Origin: a virus
Reading direction: 5' to 3' (one strand)
DNA: 59,520 nucleotides
Virus record (IMG/VR): IMGVR_UViG_3300030389_001291
Location: 1 to 59,520 of that record
Shown: piece after piece, positions 56,820-59,520 of the stretch
Numbering within the stretch: position 1 is the stretch's first letter
Layout of the letters: each line of letters begins with the position of its first letter
Notes under the pieces: generated by a model
The model's input: the letters and a program-made list of their open reading frames with translations, nothing else
Told to the model about the DNA's origin: nothing
The model's database searches: none
Program-made: the position numbers and the translations under genes

Positions 56820-57785
56820 ATGAAAAAAGATAATGTAAATACTCTATCTGAAAATGCTACTTTGGTGCGACTTACAACGAAGCATCCAAGCGGTATTAAA
56901 TCAGATAAGAATTTAAAAGAGGGTTTAGCAATAGACCAAAATGCACATGAAAATTCGCTTCATGTCGCTAAGTATATTTTTGGTAAAGAAACGAATAAAT
57001 ATTTTCGTAGAATTATCAATCAGTTTAGGAATAATTATTTTTATCCTTTAACTGTTCCTTGGGATGATAATACTAGCGACTACGAGGGAAAAGTTTTAAG
57101 CGGGTGGAGATTATGTCCTAACCAAGAACTGGATAACCTTGTTGATAAAGTGAATGAAGCTAAGGCGGATTTTGATAAAGAAGTTAAACAATTTCTTGAT
57201 AGCTACGATAATTTAATCGAGCAAAATAAATACGCTCTTGGTAATGCATTTAAGTTGTCTGATTATCCTACTAAAGAAGAGATTGAGCATAAGTTTAAAT
57301 TTGATTTTGAACTTGGCACAGTCCCACAATTTAGTAGCAACGATATTCGTATTGGTGTATCTGAAAAACTTCGCAAGAAGATTGAGAATGATGCATTAAA
57401 AAGGGCAACCAAAAATGTAGAAGCGATAACTAGAACAACAGTCGAAACTCTTTTGGAAAGTGTTGAGCATTTAGCTGACAAGCTAAAATCATACGACCCA
57501 AAAACTAAAGGTGGAGGTTTCTTTAAGAAATCATCATTCGATAAGTTGAGACAATTTTTAGATACGCTCCCAAGTATCAATTCTGACATTCTAGGGAATG
57601 ACAAAAAGATAACGGAAGCACATCAAAATTTAGTTAGCGTTTTTGCAAAAATTAATGATGTCGATGCTCTTCGCGAAGATGATGATTACACAGCCAACAA
57701 AAGAAAACAGTTGGCTGATGATTTAACTTCGAGTGTCGATGATTTAAAAGGCGGATTTTTAGATAATATGTATTCTAAAAAGTAG
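56820..57785 (+). CDS. Unknown helical protein of the MoxR/VWA unit (321 aa)
   Basis: A long, mostly helical, charged protein with coiled-coil stretches (about 108-140 and 185-240) and an N-terminal part with NYFYPLTVPWDDNTSDYEGK. I do not recognise the family. Its place between the MoxR ATPase and the VWA protein, each with its own ribozyme and SD loop, suggests a third subunit, as in bacterial MoxR-X-VWA triads. Confidence 0.8.
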   Translation: MKKDNVNTLSENATLVRLTTKHPSGIKSDKNLKEGLAIDQNAHENSLHVAKYIFGKETNKYFRRIINQFRNNYFYPLTVPWDDNTSDYEGKVLSGWRLCPNQELDNLVDKVNEAKADFDKEVKQFLDSYDNLIEQNKYALGNAFKLSDYPTKEEIEHKFKFDFELGTVPQFSSNDIRIGVSEKLRKKIENDALKRATKNVEAITRTTVETLLESVEHLADKLKSYDPKTKGGGFFKKSSFDKLRQFLDTLPSINSDILGNDKKITEAHQNLVSVFAKINDVDALREDDDYTANKRKQLADDLTSSVDDLKGGFLDNMYSKK

Positions 57786-57803
57786 TCTGATGAGTTGCGG
57801 GGA

Positions 57804-57831
57804 AAAAACTATTTACCAGTAAATATTTTTT
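57804..57831. repeat. Hairpin with perfect ATTTACCAGTAAAT palindrome
   Basis: The 14-bp palindrome is at 57811-57824. Extended pairing of AAAAA (57804-57808) with TTTTT (57827-57831), with one mismatch, gives an AT-rich hairpin followed by T. It might act as a weak terminator or a protein site between gene and HH-D. Confidence 0.65.
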
Positions 57832-57837
57832 CTTCGC

Positions 57838-57892
57838 TTCTGTCTTAGGATGTAGTCCTAACTGATGATGACTGAAAACAGTCGAAACAGAA
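57838..57892 (+). ncRNA. Hammerhead ribozyme, type III (HH-D)
   Basis: Stem III TTCTGT (57838-57843) with ACAGAA (57887-57892), cleavage after C57844, stem I TTAGGA/TCCTAA (57845-57850, 57856-57861), core CTGATGA (57862-57868), one extra T, stem II GACTG(AAAA)CAGTC (57870-57883), GAAA (57884-57887). All stems differ in sequence from other copies but pair. Confidence 0.85.
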
Positions 57893-57904
57893 ACTCATAA
57901 ATAA

Positions 57905-57920
57905 AATTCTTGGAGGGATT
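57905..57920 (+). promoter_or_regulatory. SD-in-loop hairpin (stem AAUUC/GGAUU, loop UUGGAG)
   Basis: Bases 57905-57909 pair with 57916-57920 (one G-U), exposing TTGGAG for the gene at 57925. Confidence 0.65.
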
Positions 57921-57924
57921 AATT

Positions 57925-59310
57925 ATGATGAATAGTGAAGAGCGAATAATAAAAGCTAGAGCAAAACTTATGAAAGGTAATGTTGGAATGGCAACCATGT
58001 TATTAAAACTTACTTTGATTGAGAACAATGAGCGATGCCAAACAATGGCTACTGACGGCGTTAATATTTATTGGAATGATGAATTTGTTAAATCAATAAC
58101 AGATGAGGAAATCCAAGCGGTATTGGTACACGAAGCTAGTCATGTTATTTGGGAACATCCGCTTAGAAAAGGAAATCGAAATCACGAACTTTGGAACATA
58201 GCTACTGACTATGTAATTAACTCTTGGATAGCATACGATTTACATATGCAATTACCCGAGGAGGGATTACTTGATAGGAAGTATCACGGACAAAGTGCGG
58301 AGCAAGTTTATAGAACTTTATCGAATGATGAAGATGCTTTAAACGATGCTCTTGAAGATTTAAAATCAAAATCTGATAATGGCGATTCTGATTCTGATTC
58401 TGATTCTGATTCTCAAAATGGTACTGGCGATTCTGATTCTGATTCAGATTCAGATTCAGATTCAAATTCTGATTCTGATTCTAGTTCTGACTCAAACGAT
58501 ACTGCTAATGGAAATGGTAAAGGCAAGTCTCTTGAAGAGAAACTTGCTGATGTTCAATTACCAAGTGGCGAAGTATGGATGCCAACGAATGATGAGGGCA
58601 AAGAATTATCTCCTAGTGAAATGGCTGACTTACAAGAACAGTTGCAAAGAACTATTGCCATGGCTGACAAATTGGAAGGTATGAGCGATGAGGGATGCGG
58701 TGGTTTTGGCGATGCCATGAAACAACTTAATGAAAGTTATGTTGACTGGGTAGATGTGATGCGAGACTTATTGCAAAGTGCTATTGCTACCAACCCCACA
58801 TGGACAAGATTGAATAAAAGACATTCTTGGAGGGGGATTAACTTGCCAAGCAAAGACAAAGAGCCACAAGGTGGCGAACTTGCGATTGCTATAGATACAA
58901 GCGGAAGCGTATGCCAAGAGGAACTCAATGTTTTTGCTACTGAAATCAATGCCATTGCAGAAGATTGCGGTATCAATAAAATTAGAGTTTGCTATTGCGA
59001 TACTACTGTCCGCAAAAATTCTAAAGGCGAATGGTGGGATGAGTACGACTTAGATTGTGAAGAGTTGGAACTCGTTGCCCGTGGTGGCGGTGGAACTAAT
59101 TTTGACCCGCCTTTTAACTTATTCAATGACTATACTGATAATACGGATGAAGTGATAGCGTTTATCTACTTTACGGATGCTTACGGATATTGTTCTGAAG
59201 AAGTTGAGCCTAATGTCCCAGTAATATGGGCGTTAAGTGGCGGAGAAAATTACTATAGCGATGAACTCCCTTTTGGCGAAAAAGTTGCTATCGATTTCTC
59301 TAGGTTTTAA
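57925..59310 (+). CDS. Metallopeptidase-VWA protein (DUF2201 type)
   Basis: 461 aa. The N-terminal putative peptidase domain carries HEASHVIWEHP (H69, E70, H73 zinc motif). A Ser-Asp repeat linker (about 150-195) follows, coded by GATTCT/GATTCA hexamers. The C-terminal VWA domain has the metal site DTSGS (in AIAIDTSGSV, about 325) and a late GGGGTNFDPPF loop. VWA proteins pair with MoxR ATPases such as the one at 55597. The ATG at 57925 (or 57928) follows the SD-loop hairpin. Role in infection unknown. Confidence 0.88.
   Translation: MMNSEERIIKARAKLMKGNVGMATMLLKLTLIENNERCQTMATDGVNIYWNDEFVKSITDEEIQAVLVHEASHVIWEHPLRKGNRNHELWNIATDYVINSWIAYDLHMQLPEEGLLDRKYHGQSAEQVYRTLSNDEDALNDALEDLKSKSDNGDSDSDSDSDSQNGTGDSDSDSDSDSDSNSDSDSSSDSNDTANGNGKGKSLEEKLADVQLPSGEVWMPTNDEGKELSPSEMADLQEQLQRTIAMADKLEGMSDEGCGGFGDAMKQLNESYVDWVDVMRDLLQSAIATNPTWTRLNKRHSWRGINLPSKDKEPQGGELAIAIDTSGSVCQEELNVFATEINAIAEDCGINKIRVCYCDTTVRKNSKGEWWDEYDLDCEELELVARGGGGTNFDPPFNLFNDYTDNTDEVIAFIYFTDAYGYCSEEVEPNVPVIWALSGGENYYSDELPFGEKVAIDFSRF
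58380..58498. repeat. GATTCW hexanucleotide repeats coding a Ser-Asp linker
   Basis: Two blocks of (GATTCT/GATTCA)n, interrupted by a short Gln-Asn-Gly-Thr-Gly coding stretch, keep the frame and encode (DS)n. Copy-number change by slippage is likely. Confidence 0.8.
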
Positions 59311-59324
59311 TCGCAAATTGGTGT

Positions 59325-59362
59325 GGGGGAAAAATTATTTACCAGTAAATATTTTTTCTCCC
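59325..59362. repeat. Long hairpin with ATTTACCAGTAAAT palindrome
   Basis: The palindrome at 59337-59350 is flanked by GGGGGAAAA and TTTTTCTCCCC, giving a stem of about 18 bp with one mismatch and one G-U. It lies between the VWA gene and HH-A, the same order as after the two previous genes. Confidence 0.7.
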
Positions 59363-59375
59363 CTCCGTATCGAAT

Positions 59376-59430
59376 TTCTGATATCAAGATGTGTGTCTTG
59401 GCTGATGATTGCAAAAGCATGAAATCAGAA
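59376..59430 (+). ncRNA. Hammerhead ribozyme, type III (HH-A), spanning the contig junction
   Basis: Stem III TTCTGAT (59376-59382) with ATCAGAA (59424-59430), cleavage after A59383, stem I TCAAGA/TCTTGG (59384-59389, 59396-59401), core CTGATGA (59402-59408), stem II TGC(AAAA)GCA flanked by U-U, GAAA (59421-59424). It controls the gene at 46 on the circle; its 3' end is repeated at bases 1-9 because of the terminal overlap. Confidence 0.87.
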
Positions 59431-59519
59431 TTTTAACCTTAACTGTCCTTGGAGGGACAATTTATTATGCAAAATAATCATAATAAAAAAACGGGGTCTC
59501 CAGTTTCTACTGTAGTTTC
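59422..59519. repeat. Terminal redundancy (right copy)
   Basis: Identical to bases 1-98. The final base of the window (a at 59520) disagrees with base 99 (t), either an assembly-edge error or a real variant in the population. Confidence 0.9.
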
Positions 59520-59520
59520 A

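Noticed and set aside
57787-57793. Additional CTGATGA just after the stop at 57785, possible seventh hammerhead
   Set aside because: No stem II pairing and no properly placed GAAA follow; it is only the core heptamer by chance or decay.
58217-58684. Open frames opposite or shifted within the Ser-Asp repeat region
   Set aside because: Their low-complexity products (NQNQN, ILILIL) are frame shadows of the GATTCT repeats.
1-59520. tRNA genes, CRISPR arrays, integrase or insertion sequences
   Set aside because: No cloverleaf-like sequences, regular spacer arrays, tyrosine/serine recombinase motifs or transposase motifs were found by reading; a tRNAscan or HMM run would settle it.

Overview
The window is a complete, AT-rich, tailed-phage genome. 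Bases 1-98 recur exactly at 59422-59519, so the sequence closes into a circle of about 59,421 bp. There are no tRNA, rRNA or CRISPR sequences, and I see no integrase, no DNA polymerase and no single-subunit RNA polymerase. The virion genes (P22-like portal, GroES-like protein, scaffold, capsid, gp4-like adaptors, gp10-like tail protein, large ejection proteins with a transglycosylase, no tape measure or sheath) point to a short-tailed (podovirus-like) phage. The base composition, the small-gene families and the DUF6321/polyvalent-type proteins resemble phages of marine bacterioplankton. The host itself is an inference.

Layout. (1) 54.8 kb through the circle junction to 1.7 kb (+): an operon of seven genes, including a MoxR-type AAA+ ATPase and a metallopeptidase/VWA protein. 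Most intergenic gaps hold a hammerhead self-cleaving ribozyme followed by a small hairpin that displays the ribosome-binding sequence in its loop. (2) 1.65-2.29 kb: a non-coding hub with a terminator, three DnaA boxes (likely origin), a predicted small RNA whose loop is complementary to those ribosome-binding loops, and operator-like palindromes. (3) 2.3-2.85 kb (+): two small genes, one a ribbon-helix-helix protein. (4) 5.4-2.8 kb (-): a primase-helicase operon. (5) 5.5-11.4 kb (+): a structured leader RNA with terminator, then replication/recombination genes (PD-(D/E)XK nuclease, Sak3-type annealing protein, SSB-like protein, Ref-like HNH nuclease, RusA) mixed with many tiny genes. (6) 54.7-11.3 kb (-): packaging, head, tail fibre, lysis and ejection genes.

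Inside the late region, between lysis-type genes, sits an accessory block: CsgF, CsgG (lipoprotein pore), a curlin-like repeat protein, a FecR-domain protein and a CHASE2-adenylate cyclase. All five are co-oriented and overlapping. This looks like a phage-borne curli-secretion and cAMP-signalling cassette.

The most unusual system is the ribozyme-punctuated operon. Four type III and one type I hammerhead have intact cores and different but self-complementary stems, and a sixth copy is divergent. Each precedes a hairpin of constant loop UUGGAG (the Shine-Dalgarno) and covarying stem. Two other hairpins in the genome present the exact complement CUCCAA: one in the putative small RNA beside the origin, and one at the 3' end of the operon's own leader, directly at a predicted ribozyme cleavage site. 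I propose that the transcript cuts itself into single-gene messages and that kissing-loop RNAs control their translation together. The structures are read from the sequence; the function is inference.
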